A stretch of 64,000 nucleotides of DNA from positions 1 to 64,000 of the forward strand of contig NZ_MUJK01000012.1 of assembly GCF_002906155.1 (NCBI RefSeq), read 5' to 3'. A program made the translations under genes and the position numbers. Shown here piece by piece: positions 44,406 through 53,726 of this stretch. This DNA comes from Pseudomonas laurylsulfativorans (GTDB lineage Bacteria > Pseudomonadota > Gammaproteobacteria > Pseudomonadales > Pseudomonadaceae). The notes below the pieces were generated by a model. The model saw nothing but the letters and a program-made list of their open reading frames with translations. It was not told the DNA's origin and did not search any database. Within the stretch, counting starts at the first letter, position 1. The number at the start of each line of letters is the position of its first letter.

Positions 44406-45995
44406 ATGACTAGTTTGCATGCCGACGAGGCTTTCCTCGGCCATTACCAGTTGAGTCATGACCCTTTTGCTCCAAGGGTGCCTGGCTTCAAATTTTTCCC
44501 GGCCCAGCGCAAACCCGTGCTGGGACAACTGCATCATCTGGCCCGTTACAGCCAGTTGCTGCTGGTAGTCACCGGTCCCGAGGGCAGTGGCAAGACCCTG
44601 TTGCGTCAGGCCCTGGTCGCCAGTACCAACAAGCAGTCGGTACAAAGCGTGGTGGTGTCTGCCCGAGGCGCTGGCGATGCGGCCGGGGTGCTGCGTCAGG
44701 TGGCTCAGGCGCTGAATGTCGCCCATGCTGACGCCGACGCTATTCTGGCCCAGGTGGTGCAGCTTGCTCTGACCGGGCAGGAAGTCTATTTGCTGGTCGA
44801 TGACGCCGAGCAACTCGACGAGTCCGGGCTCGAGGCGCTGATGATACTGGCTGCCGGCGCGCCTGAAGGTCGCCCGCATGTATTCCTGTTTGGTGAAACC
44901 TCGCTGATTGCCCAACTTGAGGCTTTGCATCTCGAGGAAGAGCGTTTCCATGTCATCGAGTTGCAGCCCTACACCGAGGACGAAACCCGCGAATATCTGG
45001 AGCAGCGGCTCGAGGGCGCTGGCCGCGGCATCGAACTTTTCACCGCGAATCAGATCTCTGATATTCACGAAAGCTCCGAAGGTTGGCCTGGCAGCATCAA
45101 TCAGGTCGCCCGCGATGCAATGATCGAAGCCATGATCGCCAGCCGCTCAGCGGTCAAGCGTCCAAAAATGGGGTTCAATATGCCGAAGAAACACGTATTG
45201 GCGATTTCCGCCGTGGTCGTGGTCGCGGTAGCTGCCGCCTGGTTGATGCCGGGTCGCAGTAAGGCACCGACCGCGGGTGCACCGGCCAACGAACAGGCGC
45301 AACTGCCACTTGGCCAGGGTCAACCAACCGCCAATGGCGGTGCTCCGGCCGTCGAATTCGCCGGCAATACGCAGCCGATGCCATTGCCGTTGGTCGGTAA
45401 CTCGCAACCGGTCATGCGTGGCCCGTTGGCTGAAGCTGCAGGCGGCATCACCGAAGGCGATGATGGTGTGCCGGTCGAAGGCTCCAGCGCTACGCCGCCG
45501 ACCGTCACCACCACTGCGCCACCTGTAGGCGTTCCTGCCGGCCCTGCGCCGACGCCAGCGGCCAAGCCGACGCCAGCGCCGACTCAGGTCGCCATCGCCA
45601 AGCCAGCACCTGCTCCAGTGGCCAAGCCTGCTCCAGCGCCAGCCAAGCCGGCCGTTGCTGCGCCAGCCAAGCCTGCCGAGAAACCAGCCCCGGTGGCCAA
45701 GGCGACCGGTGGTACCTGGTACGCCGGTCAGGCGCCGGGAAACTACGTGGTGCAGATCCTCGGCACCAGCTCCGAAGCGACCGCGCAAAACTTCGTCAAG
45801 GAGCAGGGCGGCGAGTACCGTTACTTCAAGAAAGTCCTCAACGGCAAGCCGCTCTATGTGATCACTTACGGCAACTTCGCCAATCGTGATGCAGCCGTTT
45901 CCGCCATCAAGGCCTTGCCAGCGAAGGTTCAGGCTGGTAAACCTTGGCCTCGCACTGTCGCCAGCGTCCAACAGGAACTGGCAACAACTCGCTGA
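44406..45995 (+). CDS. DamX-like protein: AAA ATPase + transmembrane helix + SPOR domain
   Basis: A 529-residue three-part protein. The N-terminal cytosolic AAA domain of ExeA/GspA type has Walker A GPEGSGKT at 57-64 and Walker B LLVDDAEQL. A single membrane helix near residues 262-280 (VLAISAVVVVAVAAAWLM) leads to a long Pro/Ala-rich periplasmic linker and a C-terminal SPOR domain (about 440-520, YVVQILGTSSEATAQNF). Enteric DamX lacks most of the ATPase but also sits beside aroKB. A septal role in division is likely; the role of the ATPase is unknown. Confidence 0.88.
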   Translation: MTSLHADEAFLGHYQLSHDPFAPRVPGFKFFPAQRKPVLGQLHHLARYSQLLLVVTGPEGSGKTLLRQALVASTNKQSVQSVVVSARGAGDAAGVLRQVAQALNVAHADADAILAQVVQLALTGQEVYLLVDDAEQLDESGLEALMILAAGAPEGRPHVFLFGETSLIAQLEALHLEEERFHVIELQPYTEDETREYLEQRLEGAGRGIELFTANQISDIHESSEGWPGSINQVARDAMIEAMIASRSAVKRPKMGFNMPKKHVLAISAVVVVAVAAAWLMPGRSKAPTAGAPANEQAQLPLGQGQPTANGGAPAVEFAGNTQPMPLPLVGNSQPVMRGPLAEAAGGITEGDDGVPVEGSSATPPTVTTTAPPVGVPAGPAPTPAAKPTPAPTQVAIAKPAPAPVAKPAPAPAKPAVAAPAKPAEKPAPVAKATGGTWYAGQAPGNYVVQILGTSSEATAQNFVKEQGGEYRYFKKVLNGKPLYVITYGNFANRDAAVSAIKALPAKVQAGKPWPRTVASVQQELATTR

Positions 45996-46344
45996 AGATT
46001 CGGCGGCCTTACCCAGGCCGCCTCTCCAAGCACCTCAAAATTTCTACAAGTGCGCGCCGCCTTCCGGGCTGCGTGCCTTGTGGTGTCTGCGTCACAGTAG
46101 TCTTTGAGTCGTTGCGGTCAAAATTAAAAAAGTTTTGACTAGCACAGCAGATCGCTTTAAACCTTTCACAAATGCGACATAGATTTGCGACATTTCGTCG
46201 TCAAATTTGTGAGGCCAAGTGTCGGTGTGTACAATGACCTCCCTTTTGCTCCCGCAAAGCTGGCGTACGTTCGGCGCGGATGGCAAGTGGTTGAATTGAA
46301 AAGAAATTTGCCTCGATCAGAGGCAGCCTGGTGAGAAAGTGTCT
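45996..46344. promoter_or_regulatory. gltBD promoter region with nested repeats
   Basis: A 349-base gap. A GC hairpin (GGCGGCCT/AGGCCGCC, about 46002-46023, no T-run) follows the DamX-like gene. A good sigma-70 promoter is TTGTGA (46207-46212), 17 bases, TACAAT (46230-46235). Just upstream are two direct TGCGACAT copies (46173-46180 and 46186-46193). They lie inside an inverted pair TCACAAAT (46166-46173) / ATTTGTGA (46205-46212); the right arm covers the -35. A weaker second promoter (TTGACT 46135, TAAACC 46158) is possible. About 110 bases of leader precede gltB. Confidence 0.6.
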
Positions 46345-49300
46345 ATGAAAGCAGGTCTGTACCAACCAGATGAATTCAAGGATAACTGCGGTTTCGGCCT
46401 GATAGCCCATATGCAGGGCGAGCCCAGTCATACCCTTTTGCAAACGGCCATCGAGGCCCTGACCTGCATGACCCACCGCGGTGGGATTAATGCCGACGGC
46501 AAGACCGGTGACGGTTGCGGTCTGCTGATTCAAAAGCCGGACGTGTTCCTGCGAGCCATCGCCCAGGAAACGTTCGGCGTCGAACTGCCCAAGCAATATG
46601 CCGTGGGCATGGTCTTCTTCAACCAGGACCCGGTCAAAGCCGAAGCCGCTCGCGAGAACATGAACCGCGAGATCCTGGCCGCCGGCCTGCAGCTCGTCGG
46701 CTGGCGCAAAGTGCCGATCGACACCAGCGTCCTCGGCCGCCTGGCCCTTGAGCGCCTGCCGCAGATCGAGCAGGTGTTCATCGGCGGTGAAGGCCTGAGC
46801 GATCAGGACATGGCCGTCAAACTGTTCACTTCCCGTCGTCGCTCGTCCGTGGCCAACGCCGCCGACACCGACCACTACGTGTGCAGCTTTTCCCACAAGA
46901 CCATCATTTACAAAGGCCTGATGATGCCGGCGGACTTGACCGCCTTCTATCCAGACCTGAGCGATGAGCGCCTGCAAACTTCGATTTGCGTGTTCCACCA
47001 GCGCTTCTCCACCAACACCCTGCCGAAATGGCCGCTGGCTCAACCGTTCCGCTTCCTGGCGCACAACGGCGAGATCAACACCATCACCGGCAACCGCAAC
47101 TGGGCCGTGGCCCGTCGCACCAAGTTCACCAACGATCTGATGGACCTGGAAGAGCTCGGCCCGCTGGTCAACCGCGTGGGTTCCGACTCCTCGAGCATGG
47201 ACAACATGCTGGAGCTGATGGTTACCGGTGGCATCGACCTGTTCCGTGGCGTGCGGATGATCATTCCGCCAGCGTGGCAGAACGTCGAAACCATGGACCC
47301 GGATCTGCGTGCGTTCTACGAATACAACTCGATGCACATGGAACCGTGGGACGGCCCGGCCGGCGTGGTAATGACCGACGGCCGCTACGCGGTGTGCCTG
47401 CTCGACCGTAACGGTCTGCGTCCGGCGCGTTGGGTCACCACCAAGAACGGCTTCATCACCCTGGCCTCGGAAATCGGTGTCTGGAACTACCAGCCTGAAG
47501 ACGTGATCGCCAAGGGCCGCGTTGGACCTGGCCAGATCTTTGCCGTGGACACCGAAACCGGTCAGATCCTCGACACCGACGCTATCGACAACCGCCTGAA
47601 GTCCCGTCATCCGTACAAGCAATGGCTGCGCAAGAATGCCCTGCGCATCCAGGCGACCATGGAAGACAACGACCACGGTTCGGCGTTCTACGACGTCGAT
47701 CAGCTCAAGCAATACATGAAGATGTACCAGGTCACGTTCGAAGAGCGCGATCAGGTGCTGCGTCCGCTCGGCGAGCAAGGCTACGAAGCCGTCGGCTCGA
47801 TGGGCGACGACACGCCGATGGCCGTGCTGTCCCAGCGCGTGCGCACGCCGTACGACTATTTCCGCCAGCAGTTCGCGCAGGTGACCAACCCGCCGATCGA
47901 CCCGCTGCGCGAAGCTATCGTCATGTCGCTGGAAATTTGCCTCGGTGCCGAGCGCAACATCTTCCAGGAGTCGCCGGAACACGCTTCGCGCGTGATCCTC
48001 AGCTCGCCGGTCATTTCTCCGGCCAAGTGGCGCTCGCTGATGAACCTCGAACGTCCGGGCTTCGAGCGCGCGATCATCGACCTCAACTACGACGAAAGCG
48101 TCGGCCTCGAAGCGGCAATCCGCAACGTTGCCGATCAGGCTGAAGAAGCCGTGCGCTCGGGTCGTACCCAGGTTGTGCTGAGTGACCGTCACATTGCTCC
48201 GGGCAAGCTGCCGATCCACGCTTCCCTGGCTACCGGCGCGGTGCACCATCGCCTGACCGAGAAAGGCCTGCGTTGCGACTCCAACATCCTGGTGGAAACC
48301 GCGACCGCCCGTGATCCGCATCACTTCGCCGTGTTGATCGGTTTCGGCGCCTCTGCCGTTTATCCGTTCCTGGCCTATGAAGTGCTGGGCGACCTGATCC
48401 GTACCGGCGAAGTCTTGGGCGACCTCTACGAGGTGTTCAAGAACTACCGCAAAGGCATCACCAAGGGCCTGCTCAAGATCCTGTCGAAGATGGGTATCTC
48501 GACCATTACTTCGTACCGTGGTGCGCAGTTGTTCGAAGCCATCGGCCTGTCCGAGGAAGTCTGCAACCTGAGCTTCCGTGGTGTGCCAAGCCGCATCAAG
48601 GGTGCGCGTTTCGTCGACATCGAAGCCGAACAGAAAGCCCTGGCCACCGAAGCCTGGAGTCCGCGCAAGCCGATCCAGCAAGGCGGCTTGCTGAAGTTCG
48701 TCCACGGTGGCGAATATCACGCGTACAACCCGGACGTGGTCAACACCCTGCAGGCCGCCGTGCAGCAGGGCGACTACAGCAAATTCAAGGAATACACGTC
48801 GCTGGTGGACAACCGTCCAGTGTCGATGATCCGCGACCTGCTGAAAGTCAAAACCCTCGACACTCCATTGGATATGAGCGAAATCGAACCGCTGGAGTCG
48901 GTGCTCAAGCGCTTCGACTCCGCCGGTATCTCGCTGGGCGCTCTGTCGCCGGAAGCTCACGAAGCCCTGGCCGAAGCCATGAACCGCCTCGGTGCGCGTT
49001 CCAACTCCGGCGAAGGTGGCGAAGACCCGGCGCGCTACGGCACCATCAAGAGCTCGAAAATCAAGCAGGTGGCCACCGGCCGTTTCGGTGTAACCCCGGA
49101 ATACCTGGTTAACGCCGAAGTGCTGCAGATCAAGGTCGCCCAGGGCGCCAAGCCCGGCGAAGGCGGTCAACTGCCAGGCGGCAAGGTCAACGGTCTGATC
49201 GCCAAGCTGCGTTATGCAGTGCCGGGCGTGACCCTGATCTCGCCTCCACCGCACCACGACATCTATTCGATCGAAGACTTGTCGCAGCTGATTTTCGACC

Positions 49301-50790
49301 TGAAACAGGTCAACCCGCAGGCACTGGTCTCGGTGAAACTGGTAGCCGAGGCGGGCGTCGGCACCATCGCTGCCGGTGTGGCCAAGGCCTACGCGGACTT
49401 GATCACCATCTCCGGCTACGACGGCGGCACCGGTGCATCGCCGCTGACCTCGATCAAATACGCGGGCGCTCCGTGGGAACTCGGCCTGGCCGAAACCCAC
49501 CAGACCCTGCGTGGCAACGATCTACGCGGCAAAGTCCGGGTACAAACCGACGGTGGCCTGAAAACCGGCCTCGACGTGATCAAGGCGGCCATCCTCGGCG
49601 CTGAAAGCTTCGGCTTCGGCACCGCACCGATGATCGCCCTGGGCTGCAAATACCTGCGCATCTGCCACCTGAACAACTGCGCCACTGGCGTTGCGACTCA
49701 GAACGAAAAACTGCGCAAGGATCACTACATCGGTACCGTCGACATGGTGGTGAACTTCTTCACCTACGTCGCCGAAGAAACCCGTGAGTGGTTGGCCAAG
49801 CTGGGCGTGCGCTCCCTCGAAGAGTTGATCGGCCGTACCGATCTGCTGGAAGTCCTCGAAGGCCAGACCACCAAGCAGCATCACCTGGACCTGACTCCTT
49901 TGCTGGGCAGTGACCACGTGCCAGCGGACAAACCGCAGTTCTGTGGCGTAGACCGCAACCCGCCGTTCGACAAGGGCCTGCTGGCCGAGAAAATGGTCAC
50001 CATGGCCACCTCGGCGATCAATGACCTGAGCGGTGCCGAGTTCGACTTGGAAATCTGCAACTGCGACCGTTCCATCGGTGCACGGATCTCTGGCGAAATC
50101 GCACGCAAGCACGGCAACCAGGGCATGGCCAACGCGCCGGTGACGTTCCGCTTCAAAGGCACGGCCGGGCAGAGCTTTGGCGTGTGGAACGCTGGCGGCC
50201 TGAACATGTACTTGGAAGGCGACGCCAACGACTACGTCGGCAAGGGCATGACCGGCGGCAAGCTGGTGATCGTTCCGCCGAAGGGCAGCGTCTACCGCAC
50301 CCAGGACAGTGCCATCATCGGCAACACCTGCCTGTACGGCGCTACCGGCGGCAAGCTGTTCGCCGCCGGCACCGCGGGCGAGCGTTTCGCCGTGCGTAAC
50401 TCCGGTGCCCACACTGTGGTGGAAGGCACTGGCGATCACTGCTGCGAGTACATGACCGGTGGTTTCGTCTGCGTTCTGGGCAAGACCGGTTACAACTTCG
50501 GCTCTGGCATGACCGGCGGTTTCGCCTACGTGCTCGACCAGGACAACACCTTCGTTGACCGGGTCAACCACGAACTGGTGGAAATCCAGCGGATCAGCGG
50601 CGAGGCGATGGAAGCCTACCGTAGCCACCTGCAACGCGTGCTGAACGAGTACGTCGAGGAAACCGACAGCGAGTGGGGTCGTGAACTCGCCGAGAACCTC
50701 GATGATTACGTGCGCCGTTTCTGGCTGGTCAAGCCCAAGGCTGCCAACCTGAAGTCGTTGCTTTCCAGCACCCGTGCCAACCCGCAGTGA
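46345..50790 (+). CDS. gltB: Glutamate synthase (NADPH) large subunit
   Basis: A 1481-residue enzyme of ammonia assimilation (glutamine + 2-oxoglutarate to two glutamates). The N-terminal class II amidotransferase nucleophile is Cys15 (FKDNCGFG), exposed by removal of a short propeptide. A central domain follows, then the FMN/3Fe-4S synthase domain (about residues 850-1250, SGYDGGTGASPL; CRICHLNNCATGVATQ with the cluster Cys), and the GXGXG beta-helix C-terminal domain. ATG 46345 is used; a GTG two codons earlier is possible. gltD follows by 32 bases. Confidence 0.97.
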   Translation: MKAGLYQPDEFKDNCGFGLIAHMQGEPSHTLLQTAIEALTCMTHRGGINADGKTGDGCGLLIQKPDVFLRAIAQETFGVELPKQYAVGMVFFNQDPVKAEAARENMNREILAAGLQLVGWRKVPIDTSVLGRLALERLPQIEQVFIGGEGLSDQDMAVKLFTSRRRSSVANAADTDHYVCSFSHKTIIYKGLMMPADLTAFYPDLSDERLQTSICVFHQRFSTNTLPKWPLAQPFRFLAHNGEINTITGNRNWAVARRTKFTNDLMDLEELGPLVNRVGSDSSSMDNMLELMVTGGIDLFRGVRMIIPPAWQNVETMDPDLRAFYEYNSMHMEPWDGPAGVVMTDGRYAVCLLDRNGLRPARWVTTKNGFITLASEIGVWNYQPEDVIAKGRVGPGQIFAVDTETGQILDTDAIDNRLKSRHPYKQWLRKNALRIQATMEDNDHGSAFYDVDQLKQYMKMYQVTFEERDQVLRPLGEQGYEAVGSMGDDTPMAVLSQRVRTPYDYFRQQFAQVTNPPIDPLREAIVMSLEICLGAERNIFQESPEHASRVILSSPVISPAKWRSLMNLERPGFERAIIDLNYDESVGLEAAIRNVADQAEEAVRSGRTQVVLSDRHIAPGKLPIHASLATGAVHHRLTEKGLRCDSNILVETATARDPHHFAVLIGFGASAVYPFLAYEVLGDLIRTGEVLGDLYEVFKNYRKGITKGLLKILSKMGISTITSYRGAQLFEAIGLSEEVCNLSFRGVPSRIKGARFVDIEAEQKALATEAWSPRKPIQQGGLLKFVHGGEYHAYNPDVVNTLQAAVQQGDYSKFKEYTSLVDNRPVSMIRDLLKVKTLDTPLDMSEIEPLESVLKRFDSAGISLGALSPEAHEALAEAMNRLGARSNSGEGGEDPARYGTIKSSKIKQVATGRFGVTPEYLVNAEVLQIKVAQGAKPGEGGQLPGGKVNGLIAKLRYAVPGVTLISPPPHHDIYSIEDLSQLIFDLKQVNPQALVSVKLVAEAGVGTIAAGVAKAYADLITISGYDGGTGASPLTSIKYAGAPWELGLAETHQTLRGNDLRGKVRVQTDGGLKTGLDVIKAAILGAESFGFGTAPMIALGCKYLRICHLNNCATGVATQNEKLRKDHYIGTVDMVVNFFTYVAEETREWLAKLGVRSLEELIGRTDLLEVLEGQTTKQHHLDLTPLLGSDHVPADKPQFCGVDRNPPFDKGLLAEKMVTMATSAINDLSGAEFDLEICNCDRSIGARISGEIARKHGNQGMANAPVTFRFKGTAGQSFGVWNAGGLNMYLEGDANDYVGKGMTGGKLVIVPPKGSVYRTQDSAIIGNTCLYGATGGKLFAAGTAGERFAVRNSGAHTVVEGTGDHCCEYMTGGFVCVLGKTGYNFGSGMTGGFAYVLDQDNTFVDRVNHELVEIQRISGEAMEAYRSHLQRVLNEYVEETDSEWGRELAENLDDYVRRFWLVKPKAANLKSLLSSTRANPQ

Positions 50791-50822
50791 TATGCGCCTG
50801 AAGAGTTTGATGAGGTTTTAAA

Positions 50823-52241
50823 ATGGCTGAACGTCTGAATAATGACTTCCAGTTCATCGAGGTCGGGCGCAAGGATCCGAAGAAGAAACTGTTGCGTCAA
50901 CGCAAGAAAGAGTTCGTGGAAATCTACGAACCCTTCAAACCCCAGCAGTCGGCCGACCAGGCCCACCGCTGCCTGGGTTGCGGTAACCCGTATTGCGAAT
51001 GGAAGTGCCCGGTGCACAACTTCATTCCCAATTGGCTGAAGCTGGTGGCCGAGGGCAACATCCTCCAGGCCGCCGAGCTGTCGCACCAGACCAACACCCT
51101 GCCGGAAGTCTGCGGCCGGGTGTGCCCGCAGGACCGTCTGTGCGAGGGCGCCTGTACCCTCAACGACGGTTTCGGCGCGGTGACCATCGGTTCGGTGGAG
51201 AAGTACATCACCGACACCGCGTTCGCCATGGGCTGGCGCCCGGACATGTCCAAGGTCAAGCCGACCGGCAAGCGTGTCGCGATCATCGGTGCCGGCCCGG
51301 CGGGCCTGGGTTGTGCCGACGTGTTGGTGCGCGGCGGCGTGACCCCGGTGGTGTTCGACAAGAACCCGGAAATCGGTGGCCTGCTGACCTTCGGCATCCC
51401 CGAGTTCAAGCTGGAAAAGACCGTGCTGAGCAATCGTCGCGAAGTCTTCACCGGCATGGGTATCGAGTTCCGCCTCAACACCGAGGTGGGCAAGGACGTG
51501 ACCATGGAGCAACTGCTCGAAGAATACGATGCGGTATTCATGGGCATGGGCACCTACACCTACATGAAGGGCGGTTTTGCCGGTGAAGACCTGCCGGGCG
51601 TATATGACGCCCTGGACTTCCTGATTGCCAACGTCAACCGCAACCTGGGCTTTGAAAAGTCGCCGGAAGATTTCGTCGACATGAAAGGCAAGAAGGTCGT
51701 GGTACTGGGCGGCGGCGACACGGCGATGGACTGCAACCGTACGTCGATCCGCCAGGGCGCCAAGTCGGTGACCTGCGCTTATCGTCGTGACGAAGCGAAC
51801 ATGCCGGGCTCGCGCAAAGAGGTGAAGAACGCCAAGGAAGAAGGCGTGAAATTCCTCTACAACCGCCAGCCGATTGCCATCGTTGGCGAAGACAAGGTCG
51901 AAGGCGTGAAGGTGGTCGAGACCCGTCTCGGCGAGCCGGACGCCCGTGGCCGTCGCAGTCCCGAGCCGATCCCGGGCTCCGAAGAGATCATCCCGGCCGA
52001 CGCCGTGGTCATCGCCTTCGGTTTCCGTCCGAGCCCGGCGCCGTGGTTCGAGCAGTTCGAGATCCAGACCGACAGCCAGGGCCGCGTCGTGGCACCGGAG
52101 CAAGGCCAGTACAAGCACCAGACCAGCAACCCGAAAATCTTCGCCGGTGGCGACATGGTGCGCGGTTCCGATCTGGTGGTGACGGCGATCTTCGAAGGCC
52201 GTAATGCGGCCGAAGGGATCCTGGATTACCTAGGCGTATAA
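50823..52241 (+). CDS. gltD: Glutamate synthase (NADPH) small subunit
   Basis: A 472-residue flavoprotein that passes electrons from NADPH through FAD and 4Fe-4S clusters to GltB. N-terminal Cys motifs (CLGCGNPYCEWKCPVHN; CGRVCPQDRLCEGACT) bind two clusters. The FAD site is IIGAGPAGLGCADVL, the NADPH site VVVLGGGDTAMDC and the C-terminal FAD motif FAGGDMVRG. GAGG precedes the ATG. Second gene of gltBD. Confidence 0.97.
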   Translation: MAERLNNDFQFIEVGRKDPKKKLLRQRKKEFVEIYEPFKPQQSADQAHRCLGCGNPYCEWKCPVHNFIPNWLKLVAEGNILQAAELSHQTNTLPEVCGRVCPQDRLCEGACTLNDGFGAVTIGSVEKYITDTAFAMGWRPDMSKVKPTGKRVAIIGAGPAGLGCADVLVRGGVTPVVFDKNPEIGGLLTFGIPEFKLEKTVLSNRREVFTGMGIEFRLNTEVGKDVTMEQLLEEYDAVFMGMGTYTYMKGGFAGEDLPGVYDALDFLIANVNRNLGFEKSPEDFVDMKGKKVVVLGGGDTAMDCNRTSIRQGAKSVTCAYRRDEANMPGSRKEVKNAKEEGVKFLYNRQPIAIVGEDKVEGVKVVETRLGEPDARGRRSPEPIPGSEEIIPADAVVIAFGFRPSPAPWFEQFEIQTDSQGRVVAPEQGQYKHQTSNPKIFAGGDMVRGSDLVVTAIFEGRNAAEGILDYLGV

Positions 52242-52271
52242 AACCCGATTTCGATTTGAAATGGGATCAAA

Positions 52272-52361
52272 TGTGGGAGCGAGCCTGCTCGCGAAAGCGG
52301 TCTGTCAGCCAACATCAATGTTGGATGTACCGGCCCCTTCGCGAGCAGGCTCGCTCCCACA
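52272..52361. repeat. REP pair, GTGGGAG ends outward
   Basis: Core GGGAGCGAGCCTGCTCGC and its inverse; the same subfamily as the pair at 17253. It lies between gltD and hemE. Confidence 0.88.
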
Positions 52362-52494
52362 GTTGTTTCGCGGAGTTGCTAAACTCCGTATTTCATTGCG
52401 ACAAATTGACCCGATAGACAAAAGGCTGACCTGCAACCGTGCCTTTTGCGCCCGGCTCTGAGAAAATGCCCCCACTTTTTTTCCGGATGCCGAC

Positions 52495-53562
52495 ATGACT
52501 GCCCTGAAGAACGACCGTTTCCTGCGCGCCCTGCTCAAGCAACCCGTAGACGTCACCCCCGTGTGGATGATGCGTCAGGCCGGTCGCTACCTGCCTGAAT
52601 ACCGCGCCAGCCGTGCCAAGGCCGGCGATTTCATGAGCCTGTGCATGAACCCGGCGTTCGCTTGCGAAGTCACGATGCAGCCGCTCGACCGCTATCCACA
52701 ACTGGACGCGGCGATCCTCTTCTCCGACATCCTGACCATCCCCGATGCCATGGGCCAAGGCCTGTACTTCGAGACCGGCGAAGGTCCGCGCTTCAAGAAA
52801 GTCGTCAGCACCCTGGCTGACATCGAAGCCCTGCCGATTCCTGATCCACAGAAAGACCTGGGCTACGTGATGGACGCGGTCAGCACCATCCGTCGCGAAC
52901 TGAATGGCCGTGTGCCGCTGATCGGCTTTGCCGGCAGCCCATGGACTCTGGCCACCTACATGGTCGAAGGCGGCTCGTCGAAAGACTACCGCAAGACCAA
53001 AACCATGCTTTACGACAACCCGCAAGCCTTGCACTTGCTGCTGGACAAGCTCGCGCAGACGGTCACCAGCTACCTCAACGGCCAGATCATGGCCGGTGCG
53101 CAGGCGGTACAGATTTTCGATAGCTGGGGCGGCAGCCTCTCGGCGGCGGCCTATCAGGAATTCTCCCTGGCCTACATGAAGAAAATCGTCAGCGGCCTGA
53201 TCCGCGAGCACGAAGGCCGCAAGGTGCCGGTGATCCTGTTCACCAAGAACGGCGGCCTGTGGCTGGAAAGCATCGCTGACGCCGGTGCTGATGCACTGGG
53301 CCTGGACTGGACCTGCGACATCGGTAGCGCCCGCGCCCGTGTCGGCGACAAGGTCGCGCTGCAAGGCAACATGGACCCGACCGTGCTCTACGCCAAGCCG
53401 GAAGCCATCCGCACAGAAGTAGGGCGTATTCTGGCCAGCTACGGCAAGGGCAGCGGCCATGTGTTCAACCTCGGCCATGGCATTACACCGGAAGTCGACC
53501 CGGAACACGCCGGTGCATTCCTGCGTGCCGTGCATGAACTGTCGGCGCAATATCACGAGTGA
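52495..53562 (+). CDS. hemE: Uroporphyrinogen decarboxylase
   Basis: A 355-residue cofactor-free enzyme that converts uroporphyrinogen III to coproporphyrinogen III in haem synthesis. The signature PVWMMRQAGRYLPEYR (Arg residues hold the carboxylates) is near the N-terminus. The second signature GFAGSPWTLATYMVEGG and the C-terminal FNLGHGITPEVDPEH are also present. Monocistronic: a REP pair precedes it and a terminator follows. Confidence 0.97.
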   Translation: MTALKNDRFLRALLKQPVDVTPVWMMRQAGRYLPEYRASRAKAGDFMSLCMNPAFACEVTMQPLDRYPQLDAAILFSDILTIPDAMGQGLYFETGEGPRFKKVVSTLADIEALPIPDPQKDLGYVMDAVSTIRRELNGRVPLIGFAGSPWTLATYMVEGGSSKDYRKTKTMLYDNPQALHLLLDKLAQTVTSYLNGQIMAGAQAVQIFDSWGGSLSAAAYQEFSLAYMKKIVSGLIREHEGRKVPVILFTKNGGLWLESIADAGADALGLDWTCDIGSARARVGDKVALQGNMDPTVLYAKPEAIRTEVGRILASYGKGSGHVFNLGHGITPEVDPEHAGAFLRAVHELSAQYHE

Positions 53563-53574
53563 TCAGCGCCCAAT

Positions 53575-53607
53575 AAAAAAGCACCCGGCCAATGCCGGGT
53601 GTTTTTG
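53575..53607 (+). terminator. Intrinsic terminator of hemE
   Basis: A-run, CACCCGGC / GCCGGGTG around a four-base loop, then TTTTT. It starts 13 bases after the stop. Confidence 0.92.
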
Positions 53608-53620
53608 TATGTGGGCGATC

Positions 53621-53726
53621 CTCTGTAGGAGCGAGCTTGCTCGCGATGGACGTCAACGATAACGCGTACTTCCTGATTAAACGCGTTGTGCCGACGCTTT
53701 TCGCGAGCAAGCTCGCTCCTACAGAG
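53621..53726. repeat. REP pair, GTAGGAG ends outward; supplies an MFS stop codon
   Basis: CTCTGTAGGAGCGAGC on the left and GCTCGCTCCTACAGAG on the right. The right end overlaps the 3' end of the leftward MFS gene, whose TAG stop (53721-53719) is the TAG of GTAGGAG. Confidence 0.88.

Noticed and set aside
46201..49500. A 1099-codon open frame antisense to gltB, and many other long antisense frames (for example 329-1351, 4199-5755, 6912-8621, 19874-21460, 27901-29484, 29780-31384, 33119-34891)
   Set aside because: They mirror the codon structure of well-supported GC-rich genes on the other strand, lack ribosome sites and show no recognisable domains.
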